In this document: piece after piece, positions 13,201 through 25,638 of the stretch
Position numbering within the stretch: the first letter of the stretch is position 1
Layout: each line of letters begins with the position of its first letter
DNA from: Casuarius casuarius
Taxonomy: Eukaryota > Chordata > Aves > Casuariiformes > Casuariidae
Direction: 5' to 3'
DNA length: 64,000 bases
NCBI GenBank assembly: GCA_003342895.1
Contig: PTFA01000304.1
Location: 572,133-636,132, forward strand
Position numbers and translations under genes: made by a program
The notes under the pieces: model-generated
What the model was told of the DNA's origin: nothing
Database searches by the model: none
Seen by the model: only the letters and a program-made list of their open reading frames with translations

Positions 13201-16200
13201 TGTGAAATAATATTTAAGAACCACAACAACAACCTAGGAAATTCTCAGCATTCCCCTTGAGGCATGGAGCATAGTCCAGGGTGCTCCCAGGGAAGGCAAG
13301 GAGAAACACAAGCTCCGTTACGCATTTCGGTGACAAAGGGCCTTCAGAGGCCACCAGAAAAATCAAGTCAGTCAGAGGCTTTTTTGAATTAAGTAGTTCT
13401 AATTTGTGTAAGATCTTCAAAAACAATGAGTTAGGCAACACTAACCAGAAGTAGCAAGCAAGTTTCCTGGAAAGAAATAGCCAGAAAACTAGTCCTTACA
13501 TGCCTGTCTCTTGTTTCCATAACACTGATTCATTTGTTGGCATGTTCTTACGTAACACACTCTACAGCAGCATCACAGGTCCCTTGCGCTATATAATGGA
13601 ACTCTTAATAAAACAGGTAAAACAAACAAAAAACACTAAATAACAACTCGGCCTGAGATGATATTCTATGGTAAACAGGATTTAAATGTGAGCTTCCAAA
13701 CAATCTGTAATACTTGCCAACTGTGGTCATGTTATCCATTCTTGCCCTATGTGGGCTTAAAACCGAAAAAATATTCAATTTAAGTCATTTTCAAATAAAG
13801 GGGGGGGGGAGAAAAAGCCACAACAGTTGCAGTTACACAACACACACCCAAGATACTGTTTAAACTATAGCTGAAGCTGGGTAAAGCAACAAAAGTCAAC
13901 GTAACTGATGACAGCATGGCATCACCAAGTAAGGTGAGAAGTGAGTTGCTAAGAATTATGTTAAGACTATAGCATTTATGTGCCACCAGACCAGACTTTA
14001 CACTCTTCATGGTGCTAAAAGAACTCTAGAGAGGCAAAAATCCGTGTTTAGAACAGTAAAATTACACCAGTGTACCACAAATCCAGACAGAACCAGCGGG
14101 GCCTGACTTTGAATGTGTTCACACTGGGAAGGGACATAGTTTGAATTCTGGGCATAATCCCTAACTACCAGCCTATGCTTCTGTGAATCTATAAAAACTA
14201 TGAGAAAATCCACAGCCTGGGAAAGCCTCCTTAGGTCTTATTTTAGATAAGTGAAGTATCAGGGACCATGACTTGCTGATGGCTAGGAAGAATTGTCTCT
14301 CACCATACCATAACATTGCAATACTTAGAAAGTCATACTCATGTGAAAAGACATGTATTTAAGTCTTTGCTTTATTTACTAGAAGACCCTTTGCTCCAAC
14401 TGCTGAAAGTTTCCCAATATAATGAATCAATAGGCAACATCTCTAAACTGCCTGTATGTGCTTACAAGAATTTGAGCAGACCTCTGGAGGAAAAAAAAAC
14501 CCCATCAGCTGAAATCATCGTGTACGAGAGAAGAACGGAAAACTGTACTGCATTCCAGAAAGATCTTACTTGCAGAATTTTGGATTAGGGAAGGAGTAAT
14601 GCAGAGTCTAATCAAGTTAAAAACCTACTTTTATTAGAAAACTTAGACAAGTTGAGTAAACAACAGCCAGGTAAACAGCGGCTTTATTAAAAGTCAAACC
14701 AGAGAAAGTGTTAAAGGACTTGAGGAGGTTGAGTAAGTTTTTTGGTTGTTAAAAAAAATATATATCCTCAAGAGACAAACTCCAGGCCTGGGAAAAAATA
14801 AGGAACCAAGACCAGCTTTTGAGAGGCATTCTAAAAGGATAAAATAGTAGAAAACGAAAGAGAAAAACTGGACATACTGTCTACAAGGCTTTGTTCCCTC
14901 CAAATATATAAATACTCAAGGGACTTTTTAAAAAATGTTTATGAAGCAATGTTTTATAGGCATTAGGATGTTGGCAGGGAAAAAGGTTGGCACAGTAGTT
15001 GCAACTATGACACCGTGTTCACAGGAGCCTTCGCATGGACACGCAACGTTACCTTTTTTTTGTAACATATAATGTAGGGTGGATCTGCCATTAGAACAGC
15101 TTATTTACCAATTCCAGCAAAAGTCAATGCCACCGAAAAAAATCCCTACCTACTCTGAGGTGTGTACAACCATTACACAATGTTGTGGTTAAACCTGGGA
15201 TTCAATTCCTGGGCAAAGTTCAGCGTCCCATGGAACGGCACATTTCATAATAAGAGCTTTAAATGGGTCATCCCTTCACAAACCTAGGGAGGAAAGGGCA
15301 AACTCGGGTTCTAACCGAAAAACTGCATCTTGGAGACATTCGCTTCCCAAGGAGTTCAGCATTTAAAAATATTTGGTTTCACACTCCTTTACATATTCAA
15401 AAAAGTGAGGGCACATGAAGCTTACTCGCATGACAGCCAGCAGCACTGCCGCATTTCGCTAGATGCAACCCATGACACCTTGCCAGTCTCCCTACGGCTG
15501 GGCAGGGACACTAAAACGTGCTAAATCTGTCAAAACAGACAGTATAAGCCACTTACTTGGATAGGGAAACATCTGCATTCCTAATGGTGTGAACAAGTGT
15601 TAATTATTGCTTGCTATTTTAGGGAAAACATGCCGATGGTATCGCAAAGGAAACACATACCTACAAAGAGCTGAAGAGAGTCTCCAGCCCCTGGCACGAG
15701 GCCAGCGCTGAACACAAAACTCTCTGGGAGAGGACCGAGTGCTCAGCACTTCCCATACCCGAGTCGCAAATACCTTCAGCAACGCGACAGCCTCTTTATC
15801 AGTATTTTTTCATGTTTAGAAGCAAGAATGATGCTGAAACACTTTGGGCTTCTGCTTACAGCATCTATCATCACACTTCTAGCAGCACAACTTGAACTAG
15901 ACGTGGCTGCAAGGAGAGGAACGGNTGGATGATGAGAAGGGAATTATGTTCAAGAAACTCCTGTTAAGTTTGAATTTTATTTTTCCCTCTTTGTTAAGAG
16001 NTTCAGAACACGTCAGTATTTGAAAAGAAGGGGTCCCCACACAAGCCCATACCCTTTATCGACCGAGCGCCTTTGGCTGAAAGGCCTCACCGGCATAATA
16101 CCACGGTATTTCCCTTTTATTGCATCTTTCACAAGATACCACAGAAGACTAATTTGGTGATATCTGAGCACTGCTCAGATTTAATTCTTCCACACAACCT

Positions 16201-16836
16201 TTATTTAAAAATGTACCACTCTCATTACAGAGAAAGAACACGCTTTTGCTTCAGGCATTAAGAAGGAAGTCGGCAGATGTGGACTCTGCTCCCCATTTTG
16301 TCAAAATTCCCCTGTAATTTTAAACCAAGGAATCAATATTTCTCGGCTTCTTCAGAATACACTCCTACTTGGNAAGAAGGCAATTCATTAATGAATTAAA
16401 TGTAGTGATAGCATAAAAGGCTCACAGAAAGNTTCCTATACCATTCTGGCTCTCTCTTGGGGCAGGAGAGGTAATGGTGACATTGCAACAGCCAGCTATT
16501 TTCACAGACCTCTGACTAAGAAGGAAGGTTTAATAAAACCTCTGAGAAATTTCCTTTGAGCCTTAAATTAGGATGTGGAAAATGTCCNTGATACTACATC
16601 ATTTAGTTGCTTTCTGTGTAATAAATACATAACAAATTTAAAACAAATGGTCTAATCAAGTGACTTTCCTGCGTTACNCAACTACAGCAGACAGAGGGGC
16701 GTCGCAAGCAACGGGCTGAGCACGGGACCGTGCTGCACCCATGCTGCAACTTCAATGCCCCCTTCCAGGTTANGGAGAAAAGCTTTATTTTGGCCAGAAA
16801 TTTCCATCAGCACTATAGGATAGTTTAGCTATGTGC

Positions 16837-16884
16837 TTATAAATAATTACTATTATAAATAACTATAATTATAAATAATNACTA
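16837..16884. repeat. Three tandem copies of a 16-bp AT-rich unit
   Basis: The unit is TTATAAATAATTACTA, repeated three times with few differences and one ambiguous base in the third copy. It lies in intron 5, with a second, different duplication 22 bases further on. Confidence 0.8.
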
Positions 16885-16905
16885 TTTCTGATCAGAAAGC
16901 TACTT

Positions 16906-16955
16906 TAAAATCTAATACATGTTTTTACACTAAAATCTAATATATATTTTTACAT
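16906..16955. repeat. Tandem duplication of a 25-bp unit
   Basis: Two adjacent copies begin TAAAATCTAATA and end TTTTTACA, differing at a few positions. They immediately follow the 16-bp tandem array, so this is a small slippage-prone cluster. Confidence 0.8.
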
Positions 16956-19900
16956 TGAGTACAGCAAAATCCAGCTTCATTTAGTTGTTCTTTCTGCACC
17001 CAAGCAAAATACCTACAGCGATACACAGAATGTAGTTAAATAAAGAAAAAGATAAAACTGTTCTCCACTGGAGATGCTTTTATTGATGCCATCAAAAGCC
17101 ATAAGAAGTCTGGAAGGTTTCTGGGAACGTTGACACTCCAAAGGCGAGTTGACCGCACCTTCCTTGCAGTCGCTTTTTGGGAAATCACAGACGACTGTAT
17201 GCAAAATGGTTATCCTGCACAACTTTGCAACATTATGCTATATTGTATTTTGTACCAGAATGATGAAAAATGACTTTAAATTTAGCGCAGAGGGACGTGT
17301 GGGAAAATATTTTTGATGTGTAAATGAAAATGCTTAATCAGCATTTAAATTCCTCCTCAAAACAAACAGCCTTATAATCTAAGAGCATTAGCCATACTTC
17401 ACAGTTTAAAAAGGAACAGAGTTTTGTTGGGATATAAATATCCCATGCAGAGTTTGGAAACCAAAACATGGCAGCGTAAGAACATTTCAAAGAATCAAAA
17501 TGTAAAGCTGACCACAGCAGTTTTCATTTCTTCCTTGTAGCTACTTTCATGCTAATCTGAGCTCATCTTTTAGTCATCTGAGACAATCAAATTAAATTAA
17601 AATTCCATATTCAAGATTTTTTAGAGGTATGTTTACCATCACATTTCCTAGTCTTTGTAAGTTACAAACACTTTTTGCCCAGAAGGCATTTTTTTTTATT
17701 GCCCAAAAGACACGTCCACAGGGCAACATGCAAATTGTCTTGTGTTCTCCCTTCCAACAGTTGCAACGCCACACAGGGTCTGGGGGTGAAATTTTATTTA
17801 ATCTAAACATACAGCAATATTTTGTGATAGTCTCTTACTGTGATCAAAACCAGAAAAAGCTTAAGAATTTCTGTATTAAATTTATGCCTATTTACTGTTT
17901 AATCCAGTAGACAGCACTTTTATTTCAACATAAATTGAATTACTCTGTTGTACTTTAAGAATGCTGCAAAGAAAGCAAAAGAAGGTGTATCAATAGGAAT
18001 TAAGTCACAATTTCTTCAAATGAATTTCTAAATGTGAATTTATGAGCCTATAAATACTGTCTAGTGGGAATTTACTGGATAAAAATACGAATGCAGAACA
18101 AAGCATTAGCAATTACTCTGGATGCTAATTAAAGAAATACTAAAGCAGAATAAAGGCTTTTTTATTTTTGTACTATAAAAATGACTACACTATGGAAAAG
18201 ACGTGCAGATAGTGTCATCATCTACAAGTTCTGGATTTACGGAAATACTTCATGGGATTTCTGCTGAACTACACGAATAGCTCAGGGAAAACACTGCACA
18301 ATTCAAAGGGCACATTCCTACAATTTTCTAAACGATAATATCTTCACTTCATGCACAAAATATGTTTTATATAATGCATGAAGCAAACTGAAGCATATGA
18401 ACTAATAGCATCTCCATTTTCACCGCAGTTAGAAATTGCTGTTACAGGCAGTAAGATTTGGATTACAGCAAGGAGGGGCAAGAGCTGCTCCTGCAGACGC
18501 TGCCCCACTTAAGACAGCTCAGGTGCAGCAGGACGTACTGCAGCAAGCAGCCAAGAGATTCATCGCTATACAGAAAAGCGATGCTCGCTAGGAAAGCTGC
18601 TTAGGTCTTACATTTCCTCCCATTCCTGCTCACCAAAGTCAGAAGGGCAAGCCACTTTTTTTGTTGTTTTTAAATACATATTACTCATAATTTAGTCTAT
18701 AAGTGAAAAGCATCATGTTCTTACTGTCCTTCTGAAACACTGGCCTAAAAACAAACTGTTTTACCAAATGTAGGCTTAACAATAATTAAATACCTGCTTT
18801 AAAGATAAGTGCTAGTTTATATCTTTCCACTTTTTTTTTTTTTAAATATTCTTCAGAAAAAAAGATTCTTGACTTTTCTGTTACAAATTAAGCCTTGGGA
18901 AGAAAAGAAAAAAAAATCCTAAAACAAGGTGAAAACTAGCAGACAACCTATATTTGAGGAAGAGAAGAGAGGGACAGGACTTTAGAAAAATTCACACAAA
19001 TCAGTCGCTTTCANTACTATAGAACAAGATAAACTGAATTTTGTATTAAAGCAAAAATATATACTGACAAATTATCTAAATCAAACCTAGACTGCATAAT
19101 ATTTAATTGATATTTTCGAAGCTTTATGCTCATTAGCTAGCATCCATCAAACATGTTGATTTCCAGCTACCTACAGTCTTTCTGTGTGACTTTGCTAACC
19201 AGGTGAATGTGGTATAAATGGATGTATGCTACTTAATATCTTAACAATGTTTAAGAATTATTTTTACTTTTTTTTAAAACTTCATACTAGATATGAATTG
19301 CCATTTTCTTATTTACTAGGTTTTCTTTTTATCCATGAACTTTGCATAGCTTCTTTTGGAAAGTTCCATTTACATGAAGGAAAACAGCATGTTAACTTCA
19401 TTCTGTAAATAATTCTAGCTAAAGGTCTATCAAAATATGTTTTAAAAAGGAAGCTTTTTTTTGTAGCTGGTGAATTAAGTAATTCTTTCTGGTCACTACA
19501 GCGTTCTGCTTTGTGGAAGCAGTGACTCTGTATTTTTCACGGACACTTCTTTTCCAATTCATATAAAAAAGCTACTCTATTTTTTAATTCCTAATGACAA
19601 ATTACTGAATTGCAGAAAACTAAATGCATTAGAGTGGTATTTTTTTTTCCTACAGGATGCTACGGATGTTTCTTCCCTTCAACAAAGCCCAGGTTCCTAG
19701 TCAGTGTTTTGAATTTCTGGAAAACTTCATTTCCCTGGCAGTCAAAACATATACGGCCTGAATATTTTTCACTTCATTTAAATAGCTTTACACTCAGGTG
19801 TAAAAAGAAATATCCTCCTATATTAAAGATTTACTGTATAGGCACATGTTGTTTCTGATTATATATTTTGCTACAGAACCACCTTTTTGAAAATCAAATT

Positions 19901-21759
19901 CTCCCTCAGTAAAGAAAAAAAAACTCCCATAGATTACGGATTCTCCTACATAATTACCAAAGTTATTACTGCTTCACGGACCAGAAGCGACGGGCGCAGC
20001 GACGTGCATGCTGCTGGGAGCGGCTGCACCGACTTCGCCCCTGGCTGCTAGCGGACATCATGCGCCTACCCAGCGCAGGGACCTCCCGCCCACCCGAAAC
20101 CTTGCCCTTCCAAGGAACAGCAACTAGGACAACTGCCATCAAAAAGACGGCCAGCGGAAATTCATCTGGGAANCAAAGCACTAAGTTTTTTAACAATATT
20201 GGCTTTTACTTATCAAAATAATCTCTATTCACCAACTAAGTCAGATACTACTTTACATAGTCTTGATATAATTTCATTTTAATTATCCACGAAAAAAAAA
20301 ACTTTGTGTCAAAATAGTAGTCCTTAGTATAATGCAAAGGGCTAGTTCACATCCTAACTAAAACCTAAGGCTGAATGTGAAGAAAAGCCGAAGTTGAAAA
20401 ATCAGTGACCTTCTACTTTAGACAGGCAGGTTGGCACTGTGAGAATTGGCAGGATATTGCCATTCATCTGCAGCAAAGAAGTTTCGTATCATCCATCCGT
20501 GTGGACAAAATCAAAGATTTCCTGAGAGTCATTTGCAAATAATTAGTAACTATACATGTTTCAATTACGAGAAACAGAAATGAATTAAAGTGCCTGTCTA
20601 TCTCAGAGTCCCTATGCTAACAAGCTCCCGAAGAACCCTCCAATTAATCGGTATTCAAGAACTGACTTCTATGATGAAAGGATAGGAAAAATAGCCTTGT
20701 TTCAGTCTTGTTAAACTCTGGTCAGGTGAACAGACTGAACTGGATTATTTGAAAGCCCACCTAGAAGGAATTGCTCCGTGAAGGTAAGATAATGGAGACT
20801 TAAACAAGGGGAAATGAAGACTACTGCAGGGGCTCTAGCATCACACCACTTCCCTGATACCGCAGTATTTCCCATTCCTTTTTATCGACAAAATCTTGCA
20901 TTGAGATACTTTGCAAATCCACTTTTTTTTTTTTTAAACCAGTTTTGCACCTCAGGATGCTTAAATAAATTTCCAAGACACACATATTACCACTATTTTC
21001 ACAGATGACAAGACATACAGGGCAGAAAAAAGTACACAGGACAGAAAAGTGACTCGCCCAAAACAGTAAAAGCCTTCAATTTTGTTGCTGTGATAGCTAC
21101 CGAAACCCCACGTGGGATTACACAGGCACCCGGGAAAACCAGCTCTTTCCTGGCTTCCCGTCGGCATATCCAGCACGGAAAGCATTTTTCCTACTTCCAC
21201 ACCTCAAACCTATGACATTTGAGACAGTCTCATGGAAAACTCTGTTAAAGTGAGTATGTTTGTCATGACATTATAAAGCTAGTGATGCTGTCAAACTCGA
21301 AACTTTTCCCTCTTCCATGCTGTACTTAAGACAGGAATAATAATAATATATATATCCTTATACACATCAGGGTGCACAACTACACGGAGAGAGCAGGAAA
21401 CTCGTCCTGTTGCCTACAAAATTAAGGGACACTTTGGGGAGCAAAGAGCGCCCAGTTCACACCTCTTCCTACTGAGGCTATATTTTCTTGAGGATTTCCA
21501 TGCCAAAACCATTTTGAGGAATTCCTACCCCACCTCCAACCCAGCTGCTCGTTGCCACTCGGCACCACAACTTGCACCACCTGGGTTGCACCAAACCATC
21601 TGCGGGCCACGTCACAAACTAGGCCTCAAAGCTGTTAAAAATAACCTCCCCAAAATAGAAGAGAGAGGGAGGAAGGGTTCCTCGGGTTATTTTTAACACG
21701 GATCGGTTCAATGGGCTGATTTACTATGGGGAGCCAACAGAAGGTTTTGGGGCAGGTGA

Positions 21760-21870
21760 GAGTACCCCGGGACGGCGCGAGGGACCGATGGCTGCGGCCA
21801 GCCAGGAAGCCGAGCGGCCTTTGAGGCTGCGGCCGGCGGCGGCGGGGAAACCGGCCTCAAAGCCACCACG
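21760..21870. promoter_or_regulatory. GC-rich patch with CGG repeats and internal hairpin
   Basis: This stretch contains a short run of CGG units and the pair CTTTGAGG and CCTCAAAG that can form a GC-capped hairpin. A plus-strand ATG starts a 51-codon frame (MAAASQEAERPLRLRP at its start) ending at a TAA near 21941. It resembles a minor CpG-island first exon, but no donor or partner exon was found. Confidence 0.3.
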
Positions 21871-24800
21871 CAGAAACCATAGTAAAACTATTCAGCAGCA
21901 CTGGCAGTGGGAGAGTCAAAATAACTACAACGGAGCAGTGTAATAAAAAATAAACCGGGACCAAAAGACCTGCAGACAATTTCACCAGCAGCACACTCTG
22001 AAAATCACCCCTTCTCTAAATATACATTTTCCTTGATCTAGAGAGCCAAACGCTGGAGTAATTCCACAATTATTCCTTACTCCAAAAGCTAATATTCTGG
22101 TTTTACTACCTTCTGAATGCAACCTTTCCAAAGTTATTATGGCATTTTCAGGAGATACTCTGACTCATCTGAGTCCAGATCAATTAAAAATAGGCGGTGG
22201 TAAATACTGTTCTGTTTCTTTGAATATTTTATTAAAACCAGAGAATTATAACGGCACTATGACCCAAAATAAATAGGCTTTATTTGGCAGCTTGGTTCAT
22301 ACTGGTTGCTCGTGGAAAGAAAAATGCTCACACAACGAGAGCATTTCCTTTTCTCTTCCCAAAAGTAAGAGCAAAAAGAAAAGGATGAGAAAGAGGCCAC
22401 TATTATAGTTGGTACTAGGGATGGAGAAAATATCCTAACCACTGTCTGGTATGCAGAACAGGAATAAAAACACCATCCCTAACCCAGCTAATCCCACATC
22501 ACCCGATATTTGAAACAGATATAGAGCTAGGCAGAATTATCAAAAATCCTCAGGAATTTTGGCTGAAGTTGATTTTTGACATTCCAAATATACAGGTACA
22601 ACTGTGTTTTACCTGCATCACCATGCATCAAAGGACAATAGTGATGGAAAACCCATTTGAAACCCTCAGCCACGAGCATCGTTTGCTTTTATTTTGCATT
22701 TTACCTCATGGGAAAGTGGTAACGATAGCTTCACATTTTGATTTGCAAGATCTTTGTTCTTGAACACCATGCTGTCCCTGTAAAGCACATGTTAATCTGG
22801 TTACACAGAAAATTAAAGAGTAAAACTTAACCTTAGGGGATTTAGCTAGTGCAAGATACCCAAAAAAGCACTTTTAGCACAAACTCAAGTAAGATCTCAA
22901 ATTGCTCAAGCAAACCAACTTTTCTACTTGTTTCATGAGAGAGTCTCACAGATGAGCACAGTTCATTTCTTCATTTATAAACCATCTACAAATTTCTTTG
23001 GCTTAATACTATTTATAATTGTAAAACACAAGCCCAACAGCAGTAATTCCAGCGTGCCTTCAGATCTGAGCCAATAAANCCACAGAGAAAGACTACTACC
23101 TCATTTCTGAAGCTTTAACTAATGCACATTTACAATCAGCTTGATTATTATAATTAAATTCTTCAGCTATCTCAGCTGAGTTCAGTTTGATTAACTCAGT
23201 ATTTTTTTCTTTCAACTTCCTTTTTCCTTGCTTAAACCCATCATACTGGTCAGTGGCAATTTAATAACATGATAAAAACTCAACTTGAATAAAAGGCAAG
23301 GATAACCATCCTCCTTAAAAAAGATAATCTTCCATAAAGAACTGGCACTGCGATGTTTTAGAAAAAACAGAGTTGTAGTCTCAGTACTTCTCTGGAGAAG
23401 GCATGCTCTCTCCCTTATTCTCACTGCTCATTCAAACTGTCAGGGGTAGACTTCTTTGACAAGACTTAATCATTGAATGTCCCATCATTTTAGCCAGAAG
23501 ACGTTCCCAATGCTGTGAACAGAATAATAACCACAATATTTACCCATGCTATCCATACGAACAGTAGATTCTGCATCGCCGATTAGAGTTCTCTTATTTC
23601 CATTCCACCCTGCTCTAAGAAAAAGACTATGCAATAAATCTAATAATAATGACAGATTGTACACCAAAAAGAGGCAAAGTATTTGGTAAAATTACCCCTG
23701 AAGATACTATGTCCTCATGCTATTTTAGAAACCTGCAATGAGCTAAGGCAGAAAATACTTCACATAAAAACAAAAGCTTAGGATTCAGTTGTTTTGCTTG
23801 GAATTTTACTAATTAGCATTCTCCNCAGGTTTTCAACATACCTGTGTTCCTACCTTTAAAAATACTAAAATTTTAGGTGAGTAATATTCCCATGTTCAAA
23901 AACAAAAGTTTTCACCAGGTATCTATGCCTGCAAAATCCTTTTATGTGACTTATACTGGTTCACAGATATTTTACCATCATCACTAATATTTCTCCAGAC
24001 AACATAAACAACGCTAGCAAAACATCCTATTTGCAGTTTGAAGCTGTGCTTACATGTTTTTCTTTTATTTACTGTTGATTTTTCCAGCAGAAGAAGTGTC
24101 AGATAAGGACTATTTATTTATTTTCATGCAATCCCAACCAACACAGCTATGTCAGAAGACATGTGTACTGCAGTGTGTGTGTAACTTGCGACACCTGCCC
24201 TTTAAATAATTTCTGACAAGGCCATTTTTAACCTTGAAGTAGCCTCTATTCTTCACTCTAGAAAATCTCTTTCTTCACAAGATAGGTGTCACCTTTACAT
24301 CCTCTAACACACTGATTTTACGATATCCAACAAATATTTCCAGCCGGTTGTACTTCCACATTTCAGGTTACCCTACTGAAACTGTCAAACTCTTTGAAGC
24401 TTTTGGCACATTTTCATTCAGTAAATAAAAGCAAGTTTCCCAGAACTGACTGAAAAATAGAAAGTAATATTCATTATAAACAGTTAACACCAGGAGACAG
24501 GGTACTAAAGTAATTATATATAGTGTTACTAATTTTTTTNTGTGTGTGTATAGTGCAGCTGAAGGATGGATAATAGTTCTTTTTTGGGGGGAATTAAAAG
24601 TGGGAAATGATCATTGCACAAAATTTGAAAGATGTGGGTTTTGGTTCTCATCTAAAGGACTGAATATTATTCTTGCACCAGCGCAACTTTATTCGTATTC
24701 TTCCTTAAATCTAGCCGACCTTTTCAGATGCTTCTGTAAAACTAATTAGATTCTATCATACTGTACTGTGATTTTACACATACTGATTTTGTGTGTTCAG

Positions 24801-25347
24801 ATATTCTACCTCCTCACCGTTACACAGGACAGGTGTGTGATGATAGAGATCTAGGATTTGCAGAGGGACTGAAAACATCTCATTTTGCATGGGCATCGTC
24901 CATGGCTATTGCACAGAACTCTCGCAATTTCTCAGGCTGGATCGCATAACTTTGCAAAAGTAAAAAGGTTCTCCAGTCTTTACCAATCCCTTCAGTCGCA
25001 CAATTTGCATTTTCTTTTTCTAATTTACATTTAAATTTTAGAAACTGCCTGTTGAAAACATACCGAAGACAAGACAAACTGGACCATCAACTGTTCAAAA
25101 TATTTATTTTGCAAGAGTGAAATTAAAAAAAAAAATCAGGCTAAAAAAAAATCTATTAAATATTGCAATACTTTAAATCATCGGCATGATTGTGCAGACA
25201 GAACTCCTTTCAGTAAGCACTACTGTCGTCCTTTCTCCATATGCCACTACTTGTATTCAAAAAATTTAATTGCCTAATACCAAGTGTACTGAATTAGAAG
25301 TCTCCAACACATTAATTTTTCAGTTTTAAAGAGAATGTTTAATCTAG

Positions 25348-25638
25348 CATTGCACTGTATCGACATCATTTTTAACTCATGTTTTTTTTTTAAAATGTAA
25401 TACTGTATACTATACAGGAATGACACACATTTCCTCGAAGTCAGAAACTGCAAAGCAAGCAGATGGAGCCGCAGAAGAAGAAAAGAACACCAGTGTCAGA
25501 ATACAGCAGTTGCTGTCTGAATCCCAGAGAGATGTAGAGCCAGATCCTACACCACCATCACAGTGCTGTAAAGCTACTACATTTATGCTTCCTTTAGTCC
25601 TTCTTCTGCCTTTCACATCCCACTGGACATCATGATGA
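25348..25638 (+). other. Open frame with hydrophobic C-terminus, unrecognised
   Basis: An open frame of about 96 codons contains an internal ATG at 25420 directly after a plausible acceptor (TATACTATACAG). The part after that ATG is hydrophilic and acidic (AAEEEKN), then has QCCKATT and a short hydrophobic tail, MLPLVLLLPF, near the TGA. That layout recalls a lipid-anchor signal but is short and has no recognisable extracellular domain before it. An AATAAA lies about 200 bases downstream. It is most likely a chance frame. Confidence 0.12.

Noticed and set aside
17750..17785. CCCTTCCAAC motif recalling CR1 sequence
   Set aside because: The flanks do not match CR1 on either side.
20706..20784. 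Plus-strand segment between CCTTGTTTCAG and GTAAGA with a short open frame (EQTELDYLKAHLEG)
   Set aside because: The frame stops just before the donor, the other frames are closed, and no partner exon was found. Most likely chance.
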